The notes under the pieces are model-generated. The model had not been told where the DNA came from and ran no database searches. It saw only the letters and a program-made list of their open reading frames with translations. A stretch of 64,000 nucleotides of DNA, taken from NCBI GenBank assembly GCA_964036045.1, contig OZ038395.1, forward strand, positions 12,271,246 through 12,335,245, read 5' to 3'. Numbering within the stretch: position 1 is the first letter of the stretch; each line of letters opens with the position of its first letter. This stretch comes from Eutreptiella sp. 'Long Island Sound 2002' (taxonomy: Eukaryota; Euglenozoa; Euglenophyceae; Eutreptiales; Eutreptiaceae). The translations under genes were made by a program, and so were the position numbers. Positions 1 to 10,800 of this stretch are shown one piece after another.

Positions 1-1150
1 TAGAGTACAGGGAAGAGTGGGAAGTAACCCGGGCGTTGCCCGGGAAAGCACCCCAAAAGGCCCCAAAAGAGTGTCGTGGACCAGGAATGAGATCACCGCC
101 GCCGCTTGGGCAACAGAAGATGTGAGTGAGGGCACAATAAACCAGTATGGCTTGGTATCATCAGCTTTTGAGAAGTTGTTTGGTCAATGAAGCGGCTTCG
201 TCTCGCAGTAGAGCGCCGAAGTCGTTTCCACATCAAAAGAGCAGGTCATCAGCGTGCTCGAACTTCACCAACATCACCAACCAGCACCACCAACACCACC
301 AACACCACCTCCCAACGTGGTTTGCTGCGCTAGTGCAGGGCGTTCTCCTTCATCGCCCCCGGCTGTTGGCTATTCCCTCCACTCCTACTCAGCGCCGCAG
401 TTTCCTGAGTCCGAGCCCTTCGTGCGGCTTGCAAGCACGGACGGAATCGAGCCGGCTGTCGGCCAGAAGATCGCAACCGAGCACGGGCTTGTGAGCGAGT
501 GTATCTTCACCAAATTGCTGGGCATTGGTCCGGATGTCGAGGTGTGTGCGACCGAGTGCGGAAGCCATTGCCATTGCCACCGTTTGCGTGTCAGGCCATC
601 AGCAAGTGGGAGTGCCTCGTGACACGAGCTTGTGCTCTTCAGGATGTGCATGAAATGCGAGATAGGGCCGAATGGAACTGATCCGTCGGAGCCGCGCGTC
701 CCTGCTGCTGGTGGGGGGTGAAAGAATGGAGAGGCCCCTGCCGCCCAGGCTGCGAGCCTAAGCCACTGCTGCATCGGGCAAGCCGATGCCAGGCGGTGCC
801 CTCTCTGGGCATTGGAGGAACGGGGGCGAGGGGGCATAGGATGGCTCAAAATACCACCGTCACAGGAGCCCTTTTTGCACCCCCCCTTTTATTGGGGCAG
901 AGTCACATGGATCCTGCCGATTGGCACATCAAATTTCGGTGGGTCAGACGGAGTCAAACATCACACGTGGGTGGATCCTACTCAGTCGGCCCGTGCTTCG
1001 GTGATGTCGGTGCTCGTGGCTCAGGTGCCCCGGCAGTAGATCTGAGCATGTGCGGGAGCTGTCTAATCTGCCGCTGACACCCACAAATTGAAATGAGGAA
1101 GAATCGCAAAACGTTGCCATCAATGCTGATCAAGCCACGTTGTGCTGCAG
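1..1150. other. No recognised exon; presumed upstream intron or gene 5' region
   Basis: The first recognised exon starts at 1151 after a good acceptor (CTGCAG at 1145-1150). Since it begins in the middle of the MenF domain, earlier exons must exist. I looked here for the usual upstream MenF motifs, namely the substrate-binding core ahead of the HL..L helix, and found none. An open stretch at 254-622 has unremarkable composition and no motif I know. The block is therefore most likely intron sequence, with the 5' exons upstream of the window. Confidence 0.4.
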
Positions 1151-1318
1151 GTTTCGGATGTGTGTTTCATCCGCATGAAGCACCTTGTGCACCTGAAGCA
1201 GACCTTCCGCGTGGTGGCCAAGGAGGGGAAGCATCAGGGCCTTGACCTCGTGCACTGGATGGTCAAGAACTTTCATCCCACGCCCGCGGTGTGCGGGAGC
1301 CCCATGGGCCTGGCGCAG
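1151..1318 (+). CDS. PHYLLO: PHYLLO exon a: MenF (isochorismate synthase), chorismate-binding domain part 1
   Basis: This 56-codon exon begins after CTGCAG and ends before a GT donor at 1319 (GCGCAG|GTGCCC). It contains the MenF/ICS signature HPTPAVCGSP near its 3' end, preceded by the HLVHL helix motif typical of isochorismate synthases just upstream of that loop. The domain binds chorismate and Mg2+ and forms isochorismate. The exon is phase 0 at both ends and splices cleanly to 3618, giving AQ|DFIANAETYDRGWY, which matches the family order. The N-terminal half of MenF is not in the window. Confidence 0.85.
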
Positions 1319-2122
1319 GTGCCCGCATCTTTCCCGAGCCTCACCTGCACGTTTCGGACTGTCAGAGCCCCTTCGAAATTGTCCGAATAAATGCCCGTTT
1401 CTGATGTGGTGTCCCAGGAGCTGTCCCGACTTAAACCCCAGGGCTTTGATTGAAGGGGACGGGGGCGATCGGGGCAATTCCAGAGCGGTTGCAGAGCGGT
1501 CACAGGGGATGTGAGAGCGGTTGGGGGGGGGGTTTCTGGCGGTTAGAAATGCGGTTGGGGCTGGTGTTGGGGTATGGGAATGCCTTTGGAGTAGAGTCAG
1601 GGCCGGGGTGTTGGGGGGGAGGGGGGTACCCCCCCCCCCATTTCAAGCGATTCCCTGCTTAAACCCCTTGCATGGTCTGATACTGCTGGGCCCCTGCTCT
1701 TTGGCGGCGCGCAGCAGCCGCAAACAGGCAGACACACGGTCGGAGAAACTCACAACTCGGCATGCTTTGGATGCGGCCCCAATTTCAATGAAGATAGGGG
1801 GCGCTCAAGACAGGGGATTGTCTCAGGTTTTCGGTTGTGAGCTCCTTGTTGGGCCTCTTCTTTGCCGTCAGCCCCACTGGCGCATTCAGCCCTACTGGTC
1901 CTCAGCCTCTGTGGCCAACCCCCCTTCCCGCTGCATTCAATGCCGGTGTTCAGCATCGACAGGCAAATGTTCCAAAACGGAGCGTAGGCTGTTGTGACCA
2001 GCCGTGATCAAAGGGCTTACATTCGTAAAAGTCTGCGTGGCATTCTGGTTGTGGTTTTCGGTGGATTTGAGCCTTCGAGCCAGAGCGCCTGGGATCGTGG
2101 GTGGGCGGGGGGCGGGTTTTGA

Positions 2123-2287
2123 CCCCAGGACCTCCATTTGCCTCAGAGGGTCAGAAATTTGTCCAAACTGGAGATTTTTTTTCGGTATGCTCACCACCGA
2201 TGATGATCAAAAAACACCTGCAGAGCCTTACCCCCGTTTTACGTGTTGTGTTGCGATGCTTTTGGTTGTTGTCACGCTATTGGGACG
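2123..2287 (+). repeat. Inverted repeat arm 1 (partner 2913-3078)
   Basis: This ~165-bp segment is repeated in reverse complement at 2913-3078 with only a handful of differences by eye, e.g. one extra A and changes around the T-run. Its edge reads CCCCAGGACCTCC and its inner end ATTGGGACG. The arms are 625 bp apart within one intron, so the pre-mRNA could fold into a long stem. It may be a pair of transposable-element fragments inserted in opposite orientation. Confidence 0.85.
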
Positions 2288-2912
2288 CTTTCGGTGATTC
2301 AATTGAATTGTGGTGTGCAAATGGGCAAAATCCGGCGCTCATAGGCTGCCAGGAAGAAAGCACGGAACCAAAGCAGCTTGCATTGCTGCATGGAATGTTG
2401 ATAGTACCGCACCAGTCGCTCCTGGGCTTGCGCTTGAAGGGGGAGGGCGGTCTTTGACCCGCTTTGGAAACTGCCTCCGGTGTGTGTAGCCTGGCGGTCC
2501 CGAGACATGGGACTCATGCCCCGGCGTGCGCCCCCTCAATACCTCCCCCATGGGGCTCCAGGGTCCCCGGGGAAGGGGGGCATTATCTGAGAAACCCCCG
2601 GGCGATTCCAAGTCGTCAACGGTTGTCGTGCGCTTGGGACAAGTGGGGCACCGGGCCCTCGAGGCTTGTCCACGCTGGAACCCGCTGTTTGGTGCCCAAA
2701 GCCCTGGGCATTCCCGGGGCATTCCAGAGATCCGTTGCCTTTCAGGGGACCCCAGTCACACCTACCCACCCACCCCTTCTCCCTCACCATTTGTGTCACA
2801 ACAACCCCCGTCCCCCTCAGCCTTTGTGGCTGCAAATCCGCATGGGATCCAAAAGAGGATCACGGTGACCCTTACTCTGTGATATACAGCGCCCACACCG
2901 GTCCAAACATCA

Positions 2913-3078
2913 CGTCCCAATGGCGTGACGACAACCAAAAGCATCGCAACACAACACGTAAAACGGGCGTAAGGCTCTGCAGGTGTTTTTTGATCATCAT
3001 CGGTGGTGAGCATCCCCAAAAAAAATCTCCAGTTTTGGACAAATTTCTGACCCTCTGAGGCAAATGGAGGTCCTGGGG
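2913..3078 (-). repeat. Inverted repeat arm 2 (partner 2123-2287)
   Basis: Reverse complement of arm 1. The inner edge reads CGTCCCAATGGCG and the outer edge GGAGGTCCTGGGG. The high identity suggests a recent duplication or gene conversion between the arms. Flanking sequence outside the arms does not match, which marks the repeat borders. Confidence 0.85.
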
Positions 3079-3617
3079 AACGCGTGTTGTAGATGCCCCA
3101 AATGACCCAAACCCCAGGGAATGTGGTCATGGAGCCCCACAAATACCCAACACCTGGGGCGAAAAAATCACAGTTATCCAAAATAACCCAAAATGCGCCC
3201 TCCAACAATATCCCTGCACCCCCGCCACCGCTTGTAAAGGGGAGGTATGCGGGTAGCTGCTTGCCCTCAGTCTTCAAGGGTGACTTCCACAGCGGACTGT
3301 AGCCTCAAACCCAAGAAACTGGCGTAGCACAACAGGTCAACAAGCAGATGTCATTGTCAGACTATCGATTTCGGGCTCAGAAAGCCCCTCATCAGGTCTC
3401 TGACAGGTGGACCAATCACAGTTGTTACAAATCTAACAACAAATCAACACATGAATCAGAATCTGACAGACTCTCACCATATGCCTCACAGATATCCAAA
3501 ACAACCCAAAATGCGTCCTCCAACAATATCCCTGGACCCCCGCCACCGCTTTCCATGTCGGTCCGTCGGTCGCCTGAGGCGTCGCCGGGACAGTCCCTCC
3601 ATCAACACTCTTGTCAG

Positions 3618-3848
3618 GATTTCATTGCCAACGCCGAAACCTACGACCGTGGCTGGTACGCCGCCCCCATTGGCTATGCCAATTCCGAAGGCGGGGAACT
3701 GATGGTGGGCATTCGATCGGCGCTGCTGTTGCCCGATCCGTTGCCGGCCAGCAGCGCCGGACCCGCCTCCCCCGGGAAGAGCGAGCTGGTGCTGTACGCC
3801 GGAGCGGGGCTTGTCCCGGGCAGCGTCGTGGAGATGGAGTGGAAAGAG
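3618..3848 (+). CDS. PHYLLO: PHYLLO exon b: MenF chorismate-binding domain, C-terminal core
   Basis: This 77-codon exon starts after TTGTCAG and ends at GAG before GT at 3849. It carries the diagnostic isochorismate synthase motifs: DRGWYAAPIGY (family RGWYAGPVG), GIRSALL (family ALRSAL), LYAGAGLVPGS and EMEWKE (family AGAGIVPGS..EWEE). The glutamates of the last block belong to the Mg2+/chorismate site in this family. A 20-residue Pro/Ala/Ser insertion follows the RSALL strand. Higher-plant PHYLLO lacks this half of MenF, so its retention points to an alga, where the fused MenF could be a working isochorismate synthase. Confidence 0.92.
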
Positions 3849-4077
3849 GTCCCTGTGCGTGGACCGTGCGTACGTGTGTGTGCACGGGTGCGGGGGTGCC
3901 GCGTCCGTCTCTGACTGTTTTGGGAGAAGTGATGTGGCGCGGACGAGGCTTTCGAGACCTCCGATCTCACGCGTCGTACCGTATTGCATGCACGTGGGAT
4001 CCCGGGCGCCACGGTCATGTGTGTGGTGCCTGCACATGCGTGTCTGTCCGCAGGTCGGTACATACCCGGGGGGGGGA

Positions 4078-4140
4078 AGAACGGGTGACCGTCCAGGGCC
4101 CCGTAAAGGAGCAACAACCAGACGGAATGTCACACAGGGG
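4078..4140 (+). repeat. G-tailed dispersed repeat, copy A (short)
   Basis: This is a 5'-truncated copy, from AAGAACGGGTGACC to GGAATGTCACACAGGGG. It shares its 3' end with copies at 4240-4438, 22991-23199, 28071-28263 and 47237-47346. Only the last ~60 bp of the repeat is present. Confidence 0.75.
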
Positions 4141-4239
4141 GGCAGAGGTGTGTGGGCAGCAAACACAGTCAGACGACCCCCACAACAACCAGCACAACCC
4201 CCAATACGCCAACTACTGGGCCCGCTAACGCACAAACGG

Positions 4240-4438
4240 CACATCCCGCCACATTCAGCACAGCCCCAGCGCACCCACTGGGCTCCGCGAACGCGGAAAC
4301 GACACCAGCAGGAGCACCGGCCGCAGCGGCCGACAGAACGCAGCGCCCCGACGCAACATGCGAAGGGACGAAGGGGGGACTGTCCAGGGCCCTGTAAAGG
4401 AGCAACACCCCGACGGAGTGTCACACGAGGGGAGGGGG
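4240..4438 (+). repeat. G-tailed dispersed repeat, copy B
   Basis: A ~200-bp copy starting at CACATCCCGCCACATTCAGC and ending at GTCACACGAGGGGAGGGGG. The middle contains the palindromic GGGCTCCGCGAACGCGGAAA and GGCCGCAGCGGCC. It is among the longest copies and matches copy C across its whole length. Confidence 0.85.
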
Positions 4439-4883
4439 TTATATAGGGCAGACTTTCTATGTCACCGATTCTGTGCGACATTTTTGTGGGCAATTTGTTC
4501 GGTGTTTTTAAGGATTTGCACGGGTGTACGCTGGGCTGTGCCTTTGTCCACTTGTGCCATGCCAAAGGACTTGGCTGACTGTAGTGAGTCTCCCATAGGC
4601 ATCCCAGAAGTGCCGAAGTGGTCCCCGTGGCATTCGATGGGTTGCAGACCACAGCGATGGTCGATGCACCAGGAAAGTCCTCCAGGAAATGGCAGCAACC
4701 TTCCATTGGTTCTCATGAGCACCTGTCCCCGACCCGGCGTAATTTGTTCTCTCGGTTTTAAGAATCGGCACAGGCTTTGTCGCGCCAGAAGTTGTAGATT
4801 CGGATTTTCCGAGACACGGAATATCCCCCCGCCCTCCGGTAAGCCATGTGGGCGTTCGCTCTGATCGTCAAAGTTATCTCATC

Positions 4884-7800
4884 GTATCGCAACGGGCGTT
4901 GTTGTGAATGTTCTGGCAACGGGCGTTGTTGTGAATGTTATGGCAACGGGCGTTGTTGTGAATGTTATGGCAACGGGCGTTGTTGTGAATGTTATGGCAA
5001 CGGGCGTTGTTGTGAATGTTATGGCAACGGGCGTTGTTGTGAATGTTATGGCAACGGGCGTTGTTGTGAATGTTATGGCAACGGGCGTTGTTGTGAATGT
5101 TATGGCAACGGGCGTTGTTGTGAATGTTATGGCAACGGGCGTTGTTGTGAATGTTATGGCAACGGGCGTTGTTGTGAATGTTATGGCAACGGGCGTTGTT
5201 GTGAATGTTATGGCAACGGGCGTTGTTGTGAATGTTATGGCAACGGGCGTTGTTGTGAATGTCATGGCAACGGGCGTTGTTGTGAATGTTATGGCAACGG
5301 GCGTTGTTGTGAATGTTATGGCAACGGGCGTTGTTGTGAATGTTATGGCAACGGGCGTTGCTGTGAATGTCATGGCAACGGGCGTTGTTGTGAATGTCAT
5401 GGCAACGGGCGTTGTTGTGAATGTTATGGCAACGGGCGTTGTTGTGAATGTTATGGCAACGGGCGTTGTTGTGAATGTCATGGCAACGGGCGTTGTTGTG
5501 AATGTCAGGGCAACGGGCGTTGTTGTGAATGTTATGGCAACGGGCGTTGTTGTGAATGTTATGGCAACGGGCGTTGTTGTGAATGTTATGGCAACGGGCG
5601 TTGTTGTGAATGTCATGGCAACGGGCGTTGTTGTGAATGTTATGGCAACGGGCGTTGTTGTGAATGTTATGGCAACGGGCGTTGTTGTGAATGTTATGGC
5701 AACGGGCGTTGTTGTGAATGTTATGGCAACGGGCGTTGTTGTGAATGTTATGGCAACGGGCGTTGTTGTGAATGTTATGGCAACGGGCGTTGTTGTGAAT
5801 GTTATGGCAACGGGCGTTGTTGTGAATGGTATGGCAACGGGCGTTGTTGTGAATGTTATGGCAACGGGCGTTGTTGTGAATGTTATGGCAACGGGCGTTG
5901 TTGTGAATGTCATGGCAACGGGCGTTGTTGTGAATGTTATGGCAACGGGCGTTGTTGTAAATGTTATGGCAACGGGCGTTGTTGTGAATGGTATGGCAAC
6001 GGGCGTTGTTGCGAATGTTATGGCAACGGGCGTTGTTGTGAATGTTATGGCAACGGGCGTTGTTGTGAATGTTATGGCAACGGGCGTTGTTGTAAATGTT
6101 ATGGCAACAGGCGTTGTTGTGAATGTTATGGCAACGGGCGTTGTTGTGAATGTTACGGCAACGGGCGTTGTTGTGAATGTTATGGCACGGGCGTTGCTGC
6201 GAATGTTATGGCAACGGGCGTTGTTGTGAATGTTATGGCAACGGGCGTTGTTGTGAATGTTATGGCAACGGGCGTTGTTGTGAATGTTATGGCAACGGGC
6301 GTTGTTGTGAATGTTACGGCAACGGGCGTTGTTGTGAATGTTATGGCAACGGGCGTTGCTGCGAATGTTATGGCAACGGGCGTTGTTGTGAATGTTATGG
6401 CAACGGGCGTTGTTGTGAATGTTATGGCAACGGGCGTTGTTGTGAATGTTATGGCAACGGGCGTTGTTGTGAATGTCATGGCAACGGGCGTTGTTGTGAA
6501 TGTTATGGCAACGGGCGTTGTTGTGAATGTTATGGCAATGGGCGTTGTTGTGAATGGTATGGCAACGGGCGTTGTTGTGAATGTCATGGCAACGGGCGTT
6601 GTTGTGAATGTTATGGCAACGGGCGTTGTTGTGAATGTTATGGCAACGGGCGTTGTTGTAAATGTTATGGCAACGGGCGTTGTTGTGAATGTTATGGCAA
6701 CGGGCGTTGTTGTGAATGTTATGGCAACGGGCGTTGTTGTGAATGTCATGGCAACGGGCGTTGTTGTGAATGTTATGGCAACGGGCGTTGTTGTAAATGT
6801 TATGGCAACGGGCGTTGTTGTGAATGGTATGGCAACGGGCGTTGTTGCGAATGTTATGGCAACGGGCGTTGTTGTGAATGTTATGGCAACGGGCGTTGTT
6901 GTGAATGTTATGGCAACGGGCGTTGTTGTAAATGTTATGGCAACAGGCGTTGTTGTGAATGTTATGGCAACGGGCGTTGTTGTGAATGTTACGGCAACGG
7001 GCGTTGTTGTGAATGTTATGGCACGGGCGTTGCTGCGAATGTTATGGCAACGGGCGTTGTTGTGAATGTTATGGCAACGGGCGTTGTTGTGAATGTTATG
7101 GCAACGGGCGTTGTTGTGAATGTTATGGCAACGGGCGTTGTTGTGAATGTTACGGCAACGGGCGTTGTTGTGAATGTTATGGCAACGGGCGTTGCTGCGA
7201 ATGTTATGGCAACGGGCGTTGTTGTGAATGTTATGGCAACGGGCGTTGTTGTGAATGTTATGGCAACGGGCGTTGTTGTGAATGTTATGGCAACGGGCGT
7301 TGTTGTGAATGTCATGGCAACGGGCGTTGTTGTGAATGTTATGGCAACGGGCGTTGTTGTGAATGTTATGGCAATGGGCGTTGTTGTGAATGTCATGGCA
7401 ACGGGCGTTGTTGTGAATGTTATGGCAACGGGCGTTGTTGTGAATGTTATGGCAACGGGTGTTGTTGTGAATGTTATGGCAACGGGCGTTGCTGTGAATG
7501 TTATGGCAACGGGCGTTGTTGTGAATGTCATGGCAACGGGCGTTGTTGTGAATGTTATGGCAACGGGCGTTGTTGTGAATGTTATGGCAACGGGCGTTGT
7601 TGTGAATGTCATGGCAACGGGCGTTGTTGTGAATGTTATGGCAACGGGCGTTGTTGTGAATGTTATGGCAACGGGCGTTGTTGTGGATGTTATGGCAACG
7701 GGCGTTCTTGTGAATGTTATGGCAACGGGTGTTGTTGTGAATGTTATGGCAACGGGTGTTGTTGTGAATGTTATGGCAACGGGCGTTGTTGTGAATGTTA

Positions 7801-10800
7801 TGGCAACGGGCGTTGTTGTAAATGTTATGGCAACGGGCGTTGTTGTGAATGGTATGGCAACGGGCGTTGTTGCGAATGTTATGGCAACGGGCGTTGTTGT
7901 GAATGTTATGGCAACGGGCGTTGTTGTGAATGTTATGGCAACGGGCGTTGTTGTAAATGTTATGGCAACGGGCGTTGTTGTGAATGTTATGGCAACGGGC
8001 GTTGTTGTGAATGTTACGGCAACGGGCGTTGTTGTGAATGTTATGGCAACGGGCGTTGTTGTGAATGTTATGGCAACGGGCGTTGTTGTGAATGTTATGG
8101 CAACGGGCGTTGTTGTGAATGTTATGGCAACGGGCGTTGTTGTGAATGTTATGGCAACGGGCGTTGTTGTGAATGTTACGGCAACGGGCGTTGTTGTGAA
8201 TCTTATGGCAACGGGCGTTGCTGCGAATGTTATGGCAACGGGCGTTGTTGTGAATGTTATGGCAACGGGCGTTGTTGTGAATGTTATGGCAACGGGCGTT
8301 GTTGTGAATGTTATGGCAACGGGCGTTGTTGTGAATGTCATGGCAACGGGCGTTGTTGTGAATGTTATGGCAACGGGCGTTGTTGTGAATGTTATGGCAA
8401 TGGGCGTTGTTGTGAATGGTATGGCAACGGGCGTTGTTGTGAATGTCATGGCAACGGGCGTTGTTGTGAATGTTATGGCAACGGGCGTTGTTGTGAATGT
8501 TATGGCAACGGGCGTTGTTGTAAATGTTATGGCAACGGGCGTTGTTGTGAATGTTATGGCAACGGGCGTTGTTGTGAATGTTATGGCAACGGGCGTTGTT
8601 GTGAATGTTATGGCAACGGGCGTTGTTGTGAATGTTATGGCAACGGGCGTTGCTGTGAATGTTATGGCAACGGGCGTTGTTGTGAATGTCATGGCAACGG
8701 GCGTTGTTGTGAATGTTATGGCAACGGGCGTTGTTGTGAATGTTATGGCAACGGGCGTTGTTGTGAATGTCATGGCAACGGGCGTTGTTGTGAATGGTAT
8801 GGCAACGGGCGTTGTTGTGAATGTTATGGCAACGGGCGTTGTTGTGAATGTTATGGCAACGGGCGTTGTTGTGAATGTTATGGCAACGGGTGTTGTTGTG
8901 AATGTTATGGCAACGGGCGTTGTTGTGAATGTCAGGGCAACGGGCGTTGTTGTGAATGTTATGGCAACGGGCGTTGTTGTGAATGTTATGGCAACGGGCG
9001 TTGTTGTGAATGTTATGGCAACGGGCGTTGTTGTGAATGTCATGGCAACGGGCGTTGTTGTGAATGTTATGGCAACGGGCGTTGTTGTGAATGTTATGGC
9101 AACGGGCGTTGTTGTGAATGTTACGGCAACGGGCGTTGTTGTGAATGGTATGGCAACGGGCGTTGTTGTGAATGTTATGGCAACGGGCGTTGTTGTGAAT
9201 GTCATGGCAACGGGCGTTGTTGTGAATGTCAGGGCAACGGGCGTTGTTGTGAATGTTATGGCAACGGGCGTTGTTGTGAATGTTATGGCAACGGGCGTTG
9301 TTGTGAATGTTATGGCAACGGGCGTTGTTGTGAATGTCATGGCAACGGGCGTTGTTGTGAATGTTATGGCAACGGGCGTTGTTGTGAATGTTATGGCAAC
9401 GGGCGTTGTTGTGAATGTCATGGCAACGGGCGTTGTTGTGAATGTTATGGCAACGGGCGTTGTTGTGAATGTTATGGCAACGGGCGTTGTTGGAAATGTT
9501 ATGGCAACGGGCGTTGTTGTGAATGGTATGGCAACGGGCGTTGTTGTGAATGTTATGGCAACGGGCGTTGTTGTGAATGTTACGGCAACGGGCGTTGTTG
9601 TGAATGTTATGGCAACGGGCGTTGCTGCGAATGTTATGGCAGGGGGCGTTGTTGTGAATGTTATGGCAACGGGCGTTGTTGTAAATGTTATGGCAACGGG
9701 CGTTGTTGTGAATGTTATGGCAACGGGCGTTGTTGTGAATGTTACGGCAACGGGCGTTGTTGTGAATGTTATGGCAACGGGCGTTGCTGCGAATGTTATG
9801 GCAACGGGCGTTGTTGTGAATGTTATGGCAACGGGCGTTGTTGTGAATGTTATGGCAACGGGCGTTGTTGTGAATGTTATGGCAACGGGCGTTGTTGTGA
9901 ATGTCATGGCAACGGGCGTTGTTGTGAATGTTATGGCAACGGGCGTTGTTGTGAATGTTATGGCAATGGGCGTTGTTGTGAATGGTATGGCAACGGGCGT
10001 TGTTGTGAATGTCATGGCAACGGGCGTTGTTGTGAATGTTATGGCAACGGGCGTTGTTGTGAATGTTATGGCAACGGGCGTTGTTGTAAATGTTATGGCA
10101 ACGGGCGTTGTTGTGAACGTTATGGCAACGGGCGTTGTTGTGAATGTTATGGCAACGGGCGTTGTTGTGAATGTTATGGCAACGGGCGTTGTTGTGAATG
10201 TTATGGCAACGGGCGTTGTTGTGAATGTCATGGCAACGGGCGTTGTTGTGAATGTTATGGCAACGGGCGTTGTTGTGAATGTTATGGCAACGGGCGTTGC
10301 TGTGAATGTTATGGCAACGGGCGTTGTTGTGAATGTCATGGCAACGGGCGTTGTTGTGAATGTTATGGCAACGGGCGTTGTTGTGAATGTTATGGCAACG
10401 GGCGTTGTTGTGAATGTCATGGCAACGGGCGTTGTTGTGAATGTTATGGCAACGGGCGTTGTTGTGAATGTTATGGCAACGGGCGTTGTTGTGAATGTTA
10501 TGGCAACGGGCGTTGTTGTGAATGTTATGGCAACGGGCGTTGTTGTAAATGGTATGGCAACGGGCGTTGTTGTGAATGTTATGGCAACGGGCGTTGTTGT
10601 GAATGTTATGGCAACGGGCGTTGTTGTGAATGTTACGGCAACGGGCGTTGTTGTGAATGTTATGGCAACGGGCGTTGCTGCGAATGTTATGGCAACGGGC
10701 GTTGTTGTGAATGTTATGGCAACGGGCGTTGTTGTGAATGTTATGGCAACGGGCGTTGTTGTGAATGTTATGGCAACGGGCGTTGTTGTGAATGTCATGG

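Larger units (their letters stand above)
1319..3617 (+). other. Intron between MenF exons a and b (2.3 kb)
   Basis: The intron is bounded by GT at 1319 and CAG at 3615-3617. It holds G-runs near 1520-1640, a near-identical inverted repeat pair (2123-2287 and 2913-3078), and a ~62-bp direct repeat at 3174-3236 and 3489-3551 that shares CCAAAA.AACCCAAAATGCG and an ending in CCCCCGCCACCGCTT. No coding potential beyond short chance frames was recognised. Confidence 0.7.

Noticed and set aside
254-622. Possible upstream MenF exon
   Set aside because: The open frame lacks MenF motifs and no fitting acceptor/donor pair was found; the similarity was not convincing.
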